Assembly: GCA_013180625.2 (NCBI GenBank)
Contig: SNVD02014557.1
Coordinates: 27,237 to 91,236 of the forward strand
Length of the DNA stretch: 64,000 bases
Source of the DNA: Boswellia sacra
Lineage: Eukaryota > Streptophyta > Magnoliopsida > Sapindales > Burseraceae
Reading direction: 5' to 3'
The translations under genes were made by a program, and so were the position numbers. The notes under the pieces are model-generated. The model saw nothing but the letters and a program-made list of their open reading frames with translations, ran no database searches and was not told where the DNA came from. Positions 1-8,681 of the stretch are shown piece by piece (the first letter of the stretch is position 1; every line of letters starts with the position of its first letter).

Positions 1-110
1 TTTAAAAATATAAATTAAATATGAGAAAACAAATTACAAAATTATAATATAATAAAATAAAAAATAAACATATGTAATAAGTGTATAATATAAAAATGAG
101 ATAAAACATT

Positions 111-437
111 ATCCAAAATTTATTTTAATATACTTCAAATAGTAAAAATCAACCATTATTTGTAAGAAGAGAGAAGTTACTATATCACACATGAGAAAAT
201 AAAAGAGAGCCTACCATTTTGGAGGTACATAAACTGTGGGAGCTTTGGGAGATAGAATATTACAAATTTTAACGTTATCCAAAATTTATTTTAATATACT
301 TCAAATAGTAAAAATCAACTATTATTTGTAAGAAGAGAGAAGTTACTATATCACACATGAGAATATAAAAGAGAGCCTACCATTTTGGAGGTACATAAAG
401 TGTGGGAGCTTTGGGAGATAGAACATTACAAATTTTA
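111..437. repeat. 166-bp tandem duplication (two copies)
   Basis: The sequence starting at 111 (atccaaaatttattttaa) restarts at 277, a period of 166 bp, and the second copy runs to about 437. The two copies differ at only a few positions, for example caacc versus caact. This points to a fairly recent local duplication. Neither copy shows coding potential. Confidence 0.85.
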
Positions 438-448
438 TATATATATAG

Positions 449-513
449 ATACACACACACACCCCCCACGCACACGCACACGCACGCGCGCGCGCGCACA
501 CACACACACACAT
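449..513. repeat. Alternating CA/CG microsatellite tract
   Basis: A TA run passes into (AC)n, then mixed CGCACA, then a pure CG alternation at about 485-496, then (CA)n. Strict purine-pyrimidine alternation over most of the tract, with an embedded CG run, is the classical composition for Z-DNA-forming sequence. No gene is associated with it. Confidence 0.8.
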
Positions 514-1319
514 ATCTTTAAGGAATTAAACACAAAACCAAAAAACCAACCGAAAAATCCCAATTCTCATAAATATTTTTCCCCGAGCTTAGTAGCGATG
601 GTTGTGTTTGAACATTAGATGTTAAAGTGGTAAATTGGACAAAGGAAGGTAAAGTTGTTTGATGGTTAATTTTTGAAATATATTTAAGAGTTTATTTTAA
701 TTCATTAAATCTAAAGGGGTCAGATAGATTTACTTGATATTGGTTGTTTTTGATAATAAAATTATGATGGTATCGTGTAAGTAGTTTTTAGTTAGATTGC
801 AAAACTATTGGATATATATATACACACACACACACACTAAACCTTAGACATGCAAAGTGATTTTTTTCTTTTATACCACAAATCATTCAACTTAATTAAA
901 TTTTTTCTGAAGATCTCAGCTGGCTGCAATAATCAATTTGTGTAATTAATTCTTTTGTCCATTTATTTATTTATTCATATTTCAATTCTTCATATCCATG
1001 TTTGCATAATTTTGTTTAAAAAATGTGGTGCCACACACACACACACACACACACACATATGCACCTTTTTTTTTTCATTCTGATGTAGAAAGACTAAATA
1101 GCCAAAGCGTGTTAAATTTCTTATATGATCTATTCAAATTTATAATTTGTTTTTAATTACTTTATGATTATATTTATGTTTGACGATAGTTCTTAGTTGG
1201 ATTTCATTTTCATTAATTTATTTTGATACTCCGATTAAATTACATGATTATACTTTTTTTTTGGACAACTTTTACATATTCACAAAATTTGTGAGTGCAA
1301 AGGAAAAATATTGAACACT

Positions 1320-1850
1320 CTCAAAAAGACAAAACCGCTCTTGATGAACCGTTTCAGATCACTTCACCTCAGGAGTATGCCCCCGTTCCATTCCTGATTA
1401 TTGGATATAGTTCTCGGGAAGCCCTCTCGACCCAAGCACCGGAAAGACGAAAATAAAAGCACTCAGCCAGCTTCATACTCCTTACTCCTAGAGATGCAGA
1501 AAATGCCGAAACAGTACGGCATAACAGCTGTATCGTACGCATGTGTAAAAAGAGAAGTGGTTTCCCTATCCACTGTTTCATTGTTATTTCTCCCGCATTC
1601 GCTACTATTATTACTCTCTTTTCATTACTTAAACACTTCCCCTTTTGCTTATCATAAAACACCACCCAGAATATGGCTGACTTGAGCGTCGTAGGACACA
1701 CCCCGGGAAGCCTCGGCGTGTTCTGACGTTCCTCTCTATTTTTCAGCCTATCATTGAGTATTAGCTCAGCTAAAGGGAAAGCACGCTCCGTGTTTGGACA
1801 GGAGCTTCTCTCCTCAGGAACGACCATTGAAGCCAGTCATCTGATAGCAA
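1320..1850. other. GC-richer block, possible organellar (mitochondrial) DNA insertion
   Basis: Base composition changes abruptly here: long AT runs disappear and mixed sequence with many CG and CC/GG steps takes over, returning to AT-rich DNA after about 1850. A minus-strand frame of 152 codons (1369-1827) and a shorter plus-strand frame are open, but neither matches a family I recognise. Transfer from a plant mitochondrial genome would explain the composition. The call rests on composition alone and could be wrong. Confidence 0.3.
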
Positions 1851-2271
1851 AATACGTATTCTACACGACATGTGTTCCCCTGTCATTGGTGCAATTTTTT
1901 CCGCATCAATAGTAAGAAACTTTAAAGATTTTCAATAATAAATTTTTGTAAATTTATCTTTATGAATCATGGCAGGTTCAAATCATAAAATAATGGTAAT
2001 GTTTAGAACTGGGAAATTTTGGCCTTTGTTGTCGATATGACATAACCAACTATATACGATGCGCGATATTCAACCATATTTTTCTCTGAATGTTTCTAAA
2101 ACAACTACAGACACTTCCGTGATAGACACAGCTTCAGGATATGATAGGAAATTAATTAGCATATTGATCTGAATTTCATGTTCAAAAACAAAACACAATA
2201 ATTATTACCAGCGGTGTCTAGGTTTCTATCATATTCTATGTCATGAATTTTTATTGTTTCAATTAATTTGG
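1851..2271. other. Intergenic DNA flanking Copia-1, no gene seen
   Basis: AT-rich sequence without a recognisable feature. Its last bases (2272-2276, CTTCC) are the left target-site duplicate of Copia-1. Confidence 0.7.
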
Positions 2272-2276
2272 CTTCC

Positions 2277-2522
2277 TATTAAGGCATAATATTGATTTAT
2301 TGATTATTTCAGGAAATAGTATTAAAGCATAATATTGATTGATTAATTATTTTAGGAAATAGCTTATCTTATACAATTGTAATTAGGATTTCTCTGCTGT
2401 AATTACTCCTTAACATTTTCCTGTTATTACTTGTTGCCTTTTCTATCATTGTCACATTTATATATATTACTCTTTGTAAAATAAAATTATTCAAGCTTCC
2501 TCTTTCTTAGCAAGCTTCTATA
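2277..2522 (+). repeat. Copia-1 5' LTR (246 bp) with internal 43-bp duplication
   Basis: It aligns with 16896-17098 but is exactly 43 bp longer. The first 43 bp (2277-2319) are repeated imperfectly at 2320-2362, each copy starting tattaa and ending caggaaatag or ttaggaaatag. It ends cttctata directly before the primer site. The CTTCC duplicate outside it fixes the start. Confidence 0.88.
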
Positions 2523-2534
2523 TGGTATCAGAGC
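2523..2534 (+). promoter_or_regulatory. Copia-1 primer-binding site (initiator tRNA-Met type)
   Basis: The 12 bases tggtatcagagc directly follow the 5' LTR. They are the standard Copia primer site, complementary to the 3' end of initiator tRNA-Met. Confidence 0.9.
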
Positions 2535-2583
2535 ATTCCTGCTCTAACAAGCTTTCTTTCGATCCTCCTTTTTTTTTTCCATC

Positions 2584-3540
2584 ATGTCTTCAACTATTAG
2601 CAAAGAAGTTACAGACAGTACTCCATCATCTGTTAATTCCCTACCATCCCATATTACCAAAATTGTATCCATCAATGCCTCCACACAATTGCCTCTCAAA
2701 TTAACGCTTGATAATTTTGCTATATGGCACACTCAACTGCACAACCTTATGCTAGGATATGATCTTGATGGATATCTTGATGGCACTTTTCCTTGTCAAA
2801 CTGCCTACATCACATTTCAGGACCAGGTTGTTGTTCATCCAAATCATCGCAAGTGGCTTCGCCAGGATGCCCTCATCCACCATGCTATCTATTCTTCATC
2901 AAGCTTCTCAATTCAGGCCTCTCTCAATGGAATAAAAACAGAAACCGAAGCTTTGCGTAAACTTCATGACACATATGCCAATAGATCACGGACTCGATAT
3001 CTCACTCTCCGGGATCTTTTAGCTAAGACATCCAAAGAAGGCAAAACAATCTCTAAATATATGCATTCTATTAAAACAATCACTGCTGATCTCGCCCTTA
3101 TTGGCCATCCGTTAACTAAAGATGAAATTGTTCATCATGTACTACATGGACTGACATCCGATTTCAAAGAGATTAATGCTACTGTGCGTGCCAGGTCTAA
3201 TGCTATTAGCTTTGAGGAGTTGCATGAAAAATTAATGGATTATGAACTCCTTCTTAAACTTGATGATCGAAAATCTAATGTGCCCAATTTCACTGCTCAA
3301 TTCACTCAATTTTCCAATACCAACTCAGGTGACCGAAACTGAAACAATTCAAATGGGTTCTCTTACAATCATGGTCATCACAATAATCAACAGACTTCAC
3401 AGACCTCCAATTCTTCTACTCCACGATTTAATAATACTCATAGTGGCCATTCAAATTCTTCTCGCACCACTTATCAATGGAGGTCGCACACTCACGGTCA
3501 GCCATGTGTGATCTGTCAACTCTGTGATCGAGCTGGTCAC
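2584..3540 (+). pseudogene. gag: Copia-1 gag (UBN2-type), interrupted
   Basis: The frame opens at the ATG at 2584, 50 bp after the primer site, and runs 252 codons to a TGA at 3340-3342. The same frame then continues with a His/Asn/Ser-rich linker to the start of a CCHC zinc knuckle. The first part has the Copia gag layout: a YLDG segment near residue 62, then the helical UBN2 region with a TLRDLL segment and a FEELHEKLMDYE segment near residues 211-222. The knuckle reads CQLCDRAGH up to 3540 and resumes as TAKQC at 12731 after Gypsy element A, so the insertion cut it at its histidine. The in-frame stop and the insertion make this a pseudogene. Gag would form the cytoplasmic particle that packages element RNA. 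Confidence 0.85.
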
Positions 3541-4950
3541 TGATAAGTGTCTATTTATATATCATTTTCATATCAATTCGTCCATGTTTCTTTGCTATAT
3601 TCCTTGGTATTTTTATGTTTTTGTGTGGTTTTGATGTTTGTAGGAGTTTTGGAGCAACTTGCACAAAAATGGAGTAAAACCCTTCATTTTCACCTCTGCT
3701 AGTCAACCATCTTCTCGGATTTAATTGTATTGATATACAATGAACCCGATGACATATCATATACCGTTGAAAAGCTCTCGAAGTCTACTTTTTGGAGAAA
3801 TTTACGGTTTATGAATCCATTCAGTGTACCGAAAGTTGTAATCAAAACAGTGTAAGAAGTGTAGAAATGTAATTCCACACATCACTGTAGCATGTATAAT
3901 ACGGGACACTGTAGCACGTTACTGTAGCAGAGTATTTAAACACATTTTAGGGTTTTATTTCATAACTTGAAGAGGGGAGAACGTGGAGGAGGCTGCAGCT
4001 CTGGAATTCTTTCATCTCTTGGAGTTCTTGAAGGAGAAAGGAAGCTTGGAAAGAGGAAGAACTACAATCCAAAGAGAATTACATCAAATTTGCTAAGTTT
4101 TTCCCTTCCCTTTCATTTTCTGGAATGTCTCCATGTTGTATTGTATTTACCACGTTCTTAAACATGTGTAACTGAATCTGAATTGGTTGAGGGTGATTTC
4201 AAAGCCCCTGATATGGTTTTTGTAAGTTGATTGTGTAAGGAATTGTTATCCAATTCTCTAATTGAAGTTGCTTGTATTCTCCCATATTTAATGCTTATGA
4301 TTGCTTGCTGATTGTATTTGAGTGGCCAACTGAATATAATCTGGTTGTGATTCATTGCTAGACTAGAAATCTTGATCCGTAATTGTCTTGAATTTCTAAT
4401 CATTAGTAGCAAAATTGTGATCAGAGATTACAATTGGAGAATATAACCTAAGTTAAATAATCCGAGCTTGTGTGTTTATTGCTTAGATCAACCTATCTTT
4501 CTTATCATAATGCATCCATTGAATTAAACTCAGAGAGATTGTTCTAGGTTGTTTAATGGATAGAGATTAAATAAAGAGCTTGTTTTATTTAACAACAAAG
4601 TAAGGAAAGATTGGGGTAATAGAGCTTGTTATTATCTACGGTTGATAACTTCAATGCTGTAATTAGATGACAATTCTACAATTAATTCGCAAATCCATAT
4701 CTTGTGGTAGAGAAGGATCCCTTAACCAGCTTTCTCCCATTGATTTTCATTCAAATTTACTTTCTGTTTTGTTATTCTTTACTTGCATTCTTATTTCATT
4801 TAGTTAATCAATCAACAAAACCCCCCTCATTTAGTTTATTGTTGCTTTCGAATAACAAATTCAATTAGAATCAATCCTCGTGGGAACGATATCTTACTTA
4901 TCACTTTATTACTTGTGCGACTAGTATACTTGCTAGTTTCGAACGCATCA
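3541..4950 (+). repeat. Element A 5' LTR
   Basis: 1410 bp from TGATAAG to GCATCA. It carries a TATA-like tatttaaa at 3933-3940, preceded by three ACTGTAGCA boxes at 3884, 3908 and 3921. Transcription probably starts shortly after the TATA-like box. The short frames inside (for example 3967-4161) recur in every LTR copy because the LTRs are nearly identical, and I do not regard them as genes. Confidence 0.95.
3884..3940 (+). promoter_or_regulatory. LTR core promoter: triple ACTGTAGCA plus TATA-like box
   Basis: ACTGTAGCA occurs at 3884-3892, 3908-3916 and 3921-3929, followed at once by tatttaaa (3933-3940). The cluster recurs in the 5' LTRs of B and C with little change, and in solo LTR D, where the box is tatataaa. 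In the 3' LTR of A the first copy is damaged. The promoter role is inferred from position and conservation. Confidence 0.6.
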
Positions 4951-4956
4951 AGTTTT

Positions 4957-4974
4957 TGGCGCCGTTGCCGGGGA
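4957..4974 (+). promoter_or_regulatory. Element A primer-binding site (tRNA-Asp)
   Basis: The 18 bases tggcgccgttgccgggga lie 6 bp after the 5' LTR. They are complementary to the 3' end of plant tRNA-Asp including CCA, the primer typical of Athila-like Gypsy elements. The site is identical in B and C. Confidence 0.85.
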
Positions 4975-5063
4975 TTGATTTTCTAATCGATTTGTTATTT
5001 TGTTTTCATTGTTGATTCATATTTTCTTTGTTTTTCTTTTCTGATTGTTTGTGTTTAGACAAC

Positions 5064-6038
5064 ATGGCAGTAAACTTCTATCAATTCAGTAGCAGATTTG
5101 AGCCACAAGTACCATGGAGAGTAAATGAGGTAAGCACTCCGAACATTGAACAACAACTTTCTGAGCTAACCTCTCTTGTGGAAAACATGGCTGTAGGAGA
5201 TATGCAAAAATCTTATGAATGTGGGATATATTCTACGATGGAGCATCCAATCGACATGTATCCAACTTTACAAGAAGAATATATGGAACAAGCCAATGCC
5301 ATGGGTGGATTTCCAGGACAAACGAGGCAATGGTATGATCCTTTCTCTAGCACTTACAATGCTGGATGGGAAGATCAACATAATTTCAGTTACTGGAATC
5401 ATCAACCAATCACTCCAAATGTGATACCAAATCGGCAACAAAGTTTCAATCAACCTAAAGTGCAGCAACCATTTCAAATGCAACCACCACCAATGCCACA
5501 TCCAGCACCGCAACCAGCTTCGCAAAACTCAGGTATGTCTCTCGAAGATATTGTTAATGCACTTGCCACTAACACAATGCAATTCCAGCAGGAAACTGGG
5601 GCAAGTATCCAAAACTTGGCAAATCAAATGGGACAATTGGCCACTAGCATGAGCAAATTCGAGGGCCAAGGCTCAGAAGAATTATCTTGTCAAACGGTGA
5701 TCAATCCAAGAGAGAATTCTTGTGCGATAACTTTGCAAAATGAAGAGCAATTAGATGTCCTGCCAAAGAAATCACAAACTGATGAAGGAGATGACACCAC
5801 TTCCACCATGAACAAAACACTGACTTCTAAGGTAGATCTTAAAACTCAAATTCCTTCTTATGTTACTCCTCCACCATTTCCTAGCAGATTTGCAAAATCA
5901 AAGAAGGAGGAACAAGAACAAGAAATCCTGAAAACTTCTCACAAAATCGAGGTAAATATACCACTTCTGGATGCTATCAGCAAGTACCTCGTTATACAAA
6001 ATGTCTCAAGGAGTTATGCACCAGCAAGAGAAAGTTAA
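5064..6038 (+). CDS. Element A gag C-terminal region (capsid domain missing)
   Basis: An open frame of 324 codons begins at an ATG preceded by a pyrimidine-rich stretch and tgtttag. It corresponds to the part of gag downstream of the capsid domain: a Gln/Pro-rich middle (residues about 120-165) and an acidic, Lys-rich tail. Compared with element B, about 0.8 kb encoding the Retrotrans_gag domain is absent. The first codons here match the internal Met-Ala-Ala/Val-Asn of the longer B frame. The frame ends early because one base is missing near 5978 relative to element C; beyond this the retropepsin part continues in another frame. I call it a remnant that could still make a protein without capsid function. 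Confidence 0.7.
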   Translation: MAVNFYQFSSRFEPQVPWRVNEVSTPNIEQQLSELTSLVENMAVGDMQKSYECGIYSTMEHPIDMYPTLQEEYMEQANAMGGFPGQTRQWYDPFSSTYNAGWEDQHNFSYWNHQPITPNVIPNRQQSFNQPKVQQPFQMQPPPMPHPAPQPASQNSGMSLEDIVNALATNTMQFQQETGASIQNLANQMGQLATSMSKFEGQGSEELSCQTVINPRENSCAITLQNEEQLDVLPKKSQTDEGDDTTSTMNKTLTSKVDLKTQIPSYVTPPPFPSRFAKSKKEEQEQEILKTSHKIEVNIPLLDAISKYLVIQNVSRSYAPARES

Positions 6039-7083
6039 AAGGAAATGAGAAAGTAAGTGTGGGGGAAAATGTTTCAGCTGTATTGCAAAGAAAAATTCCT
6101 CCAAAGTGCAAAGATCCAGGTACGTTCACCATGCCATGCACCATTGGTAAAACCAAGTTTGAAAGAGTTATGTTAGATTTAGAAGCATCTATTAACATCA
6201 TACCATATTATATTTATGCTTCTTTAAATCTTAGACCTTTTGCGAAATTGGTATTACCATTCAAATTGCTGATCATTTTAATGCATATACCAAAAGAGTT
6301 GTGGAAGATGTGCTTGTGCAGGTGAATCAATTGGTTTTCCCAGCAGACTTTTCTGTTCTTGAAATAGAGGATGAGACATCTCCTAATCCAACACTGATTC
6401 TTATAGGGAGACCATTCTCGAAAACTGTTAGAACCAAGATTGATGTTCATGATGGCACTCTCATCATAGAGTTTGATGGCAAGGTGATATTTTTCAATAT
6501 TTTTGAGGCAATGAGGTACTCTAGTGACTTACATTCGGTTTTTGCAGTTGACGTTGTTGATTCTTTGCCACAACAATACTTTGAGTTAACTCGCAAGAAT
6601 GGATTGGATGTAGCTATTAGTGAGCATATAGGGACAGAAAATTCCAATGAGTCAGGAATTTTGATACAAGTGTCCAAAGAAATGGAGGAAGCTGTGGCAA
6701 GCTTGGATGAGACTATAGCTATCACCACAAATAGGTATGATGGTTCGTATATTGAATTGTCTTTATCTAACGAGAAACTTCTTCATTCTGTGATGAAGGT
6801 CAATACCGTGGAGCTTAAGTCACTTCCAGATCATTTGAATCATGGATTCTTGGGTGAGAATGGTACTTTGCCAATTATGATAGAAATGGGCCTTGCACCA
6901 CTAAAAGAAGAGAAACGCGTCCGAGTACTTAAAGATCACAAAATAGCTATTGGGTGGATGATTGCTAACATCCAAGGCCCAGCCATATGCATGGACCGTA
7001 TCTTGTTGGAAGAAGGATCCAAGCCCATTAGTGAAGCACAGCAGAGATTGGACCCTCCCGTGATGGAACCAACGTCGGGCTGA
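6039..7083 (+). pseudogene. Element A retropepsin-like (gag-pro) region, frameshifted
   Basis: It continues the gag frame after two single-base deletions (near 5978 and near 6240), giving separate open segments at 6059-6325 and 6301-7083. The segment near 6170-6200 encodes the aspartic-protease region, but the active-site triplet reads Asp-Leu-Glu-Ala, whereas element B has Asp-Leu-Gly-Ala; loss of this glycine should abolish activity. Later, LIGRPFSKTVRTKIDVHDGT shows the conserved retropepsin strand of Athila-like elements. The terminal TGA is at 7081-7083, just before the conserved hairpin. No reverse transcriptase follows. Confidence 0.75.
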
Positions 7084-7103
7084 GGACGTTAAACCAAGCG
7101 CTT

Positions 7104-7121
7104 ATTGGGAGGCAACCCAAT
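7104..7121 (+). promoter_or_regulatory. Conserved hairpin after gag-pro (element A)
   Basis: attggg-aggcaa-cccaat forms a perfect 6-bp stem with a 6-base loop. It lies about 20 bases after the stop of the gag-pro frame, within a longer segment shared by A, B (29047-29064) and C (43294-43311). A closely similar gggaggcaaccc motif is common after gag-pol in plant Athila-like elements. Its function is not established here. Confidence 0.6.
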
Positions 7122-7167
7122 GTTTTTGAAAAATAAATAAAAAGAAAAGAAAAGAAAAATAAAATAA

Positions 7168-7400
7168 GGTAATAATGATCAATTTTTGTGTCTCGAGGAG
7201 ATTCCATTTGTAGGTCATCAAATTGATCAGGTTTTATCTGTCTTTGACATCTGTCTTATTTGTTTTTACTTGTTTTTGACTTTTGTTTGTTATTGTGTTG
7301 TTATCTCTTTTATGTGTCTTTAGTTTCTTTTCTGCTCTTTTCTTTTCGTTTCTTTTGTTTAATTTGGTTATTTCGTACTTTGTGCTCATTTGTGCAACAG
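7168..7400 (+). other. Candidate intron or splice-acceptor region upstream of the cargo genes
   Basis: A possible donor, aag/gtaataatg near 7168, is followed by a long T-rich stretch and an acceptor-like ttgtgcaacag ending at about 7400, about 120 bp before the finger-protein ATG. The arrangement recurs in B (acceptor near 29354) and C (near 43596). Spliced subgenomic RNAs are known for env-like third frames of LTR elements, so this may give access to the cargo genes. It is inferred from sequence only. Confidence 0.35.
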
Positions 7401-7519
7401 ATTGAGGAAACACCGAAACAAGAATTGAAGCCATTGCTTGAAGGTTTGAAGCGTGCATATCTGGGAGAAGAACAAACTCAATCGCATTATCGGTAATATC
7501 TCTCCTTTTCTTCTCTTCA

Positions 7520-8072
7520 ATGGATGCTGATATCTTTCTATCGAACCTTCGTAAATATTTCCCTTCACTTCCTCAAAATGCTGTGTTTAAAATTTATAAA
7601 GTACGGATGACTAGACTTTGGGCATTGATGCTCCTAAATGTGCCTGCGATATCCGATGGCTTATCGAAGCCAAGGTGAGATTGTCCGGTGAGCCGGACAT
7701 TAATCTCGCAAATACATGCCTGGTCTAGGAAAGAGCTACTACGCCAAGAGGCGAAGAGCGAAAAGGTTACAAGTATGTTATAAATGTGCTAGATGGAATT
7801 GTAACCAGACTTGTCGTTCATTAGGTTTTGCGTCCAGGAATAGAGAAGATAAACTTTCATTTATTAAGAATGGTTTGAGTAATGAGTCGCTGGATAATGT
7901 TTTGTTAACTCTCGAGTCACATTCTTGTGGACTTGTTCAGCGTGAATTGCTTAATCTATGGACACAATTTCGTGATGAATTGCAGTGTTATAGTCTAGGG
8001 AATCTGACTAAAAACGACCCTGTTTGCCAGTTTATAAGAAAACTGGATGGGAAGCAAATCCCCGACTCATAG
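7520..8072 (+). pseudogene. Cys-rich nucleic-acid-binding-protein-like gene, element A copy (frameshifted)
   Basis: This is homologous to the intact 184-codon gene of element B (29474-30028). Two single-base deletions, one in cctgcg-atatcc near 7647 and one in tcgcaaa-tacatg near 7711, throw the N-terminal half out of frame. The C-terminal part remains open from 7716, starting MPGLGKSYYAKRRRAKRL and including the CYKC...CNQTC finger. Restarting at 7716 could give a 118-residue product with the basic region and finger intact. Apart from the two deletions the nucleotide sequence is almost the same as in B, so decay is recent. Confidence 0.7.
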
Positions 8073-8297
8073 AAGGCGTTTCAGCCGTTACTGGACGTAA
8101 AACCAGAGGAAGATGTGAGCCACAATCACAACTACTTGTATATTTGAATGTGTGTTGTTGTTGTAGAATTTTTTTTCTTGTTTCGTTTGATCTGATTATC
8201 AATGTTGTTTTTGTGTTGTTGTTGTTTGTTGATTTTGTTTGTTTTAATTTCAAGTTTTCTTTTTGACAAACCATATGACTACCCTATGCCATAAGTA

Positions 8298-8545
8298 CAC
8301 GTGGGAGACAAGTGTGGAGGTTTTGTCAACCTCCACCGAAAGTGTATCTCTATTTTTTATGCTTCACGTGGGAGACAAGTGTGGGGGTTTTGTCAACCCC
8401 CGCCGAAAGTGTATCTCCATTTTCCATGCTTCACGTGGGAGACAAGTGTGTAGGTTTTGTCAAACCTCGCCGAAAGCATATCTCATTTTTTCAAATCTTG
8501 GGGCGATAAATCTGCATCGAGCAACCCCCACCGAAAGTATGTCCC
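8298..8545 (+). repeat. 67-bp tandem array with CACGTG boxes and hairpins (element A)
   Basis: Three units with a 67-bp period, plus a fourth partial unit, lie between the finger-protein gene and LOG. Each unit starts with CACGTG (8298, 8365, 8432), continues ggagacaagtgt, then a hairpin with a ttgtc or tgtc loop, then ccgaaag. Unit 1 has a perfect 9-bp stem (8314-8322 with 8328-8336). Unit 2 keeps it with changed bases and one U-G pair. Unit 3 keeps a 6-bp stem. CACGTG is the G-box core bound by plant bZIP/bHLH factors. The array could act as DNA (promoter) or RNA (structured leader of LOG); the sequence does not decide. Confidence 0.75.
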
Positions 8546-8681
8546 CATGTGTCAAAATTTGAGAGTTTTATGGGTGTATATATACATTCTGCATATTTTC
8601 ATATGTCATTCCATAACCTGTCTTGCAATTGAAAAGCATAATATCTAACGTGTCTTACACAAGATTAGAGCACTTGTAGAA

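Larger units (their letters stand above)
1..1319. other. AT-rich intergenic DNA, no gene seen
   Basis: Very AT-rich sequence with simple repeats and no open frame that resembles a protein. The short frame crossing 385-618 is made of CA/CG microsatellite translation and is not credible. It contains the tandem duplication and alternating tract listed separately, plus TA/CA runs near 811-838 and a (CA)n run at about 1033-1058. Confidence 0.7.

Noticed and set aside
3551..3760. Repeated minus-strand 69-codon frame in every LTR, and the plus-strand 64-codon frame after it
   Set aside because: Identity across copies is explained by LTR similarity; no domain is visible, and the frames are lost in C and D by small indels.
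8298..8470. Self-cleaving ribozyme (hammerhead-type) in the 67-bp units, because of the ccgaaag segment
   Set aside because: The cugauga core half is missing, and the hairpin is not placed as in hammerhead ribozymes.
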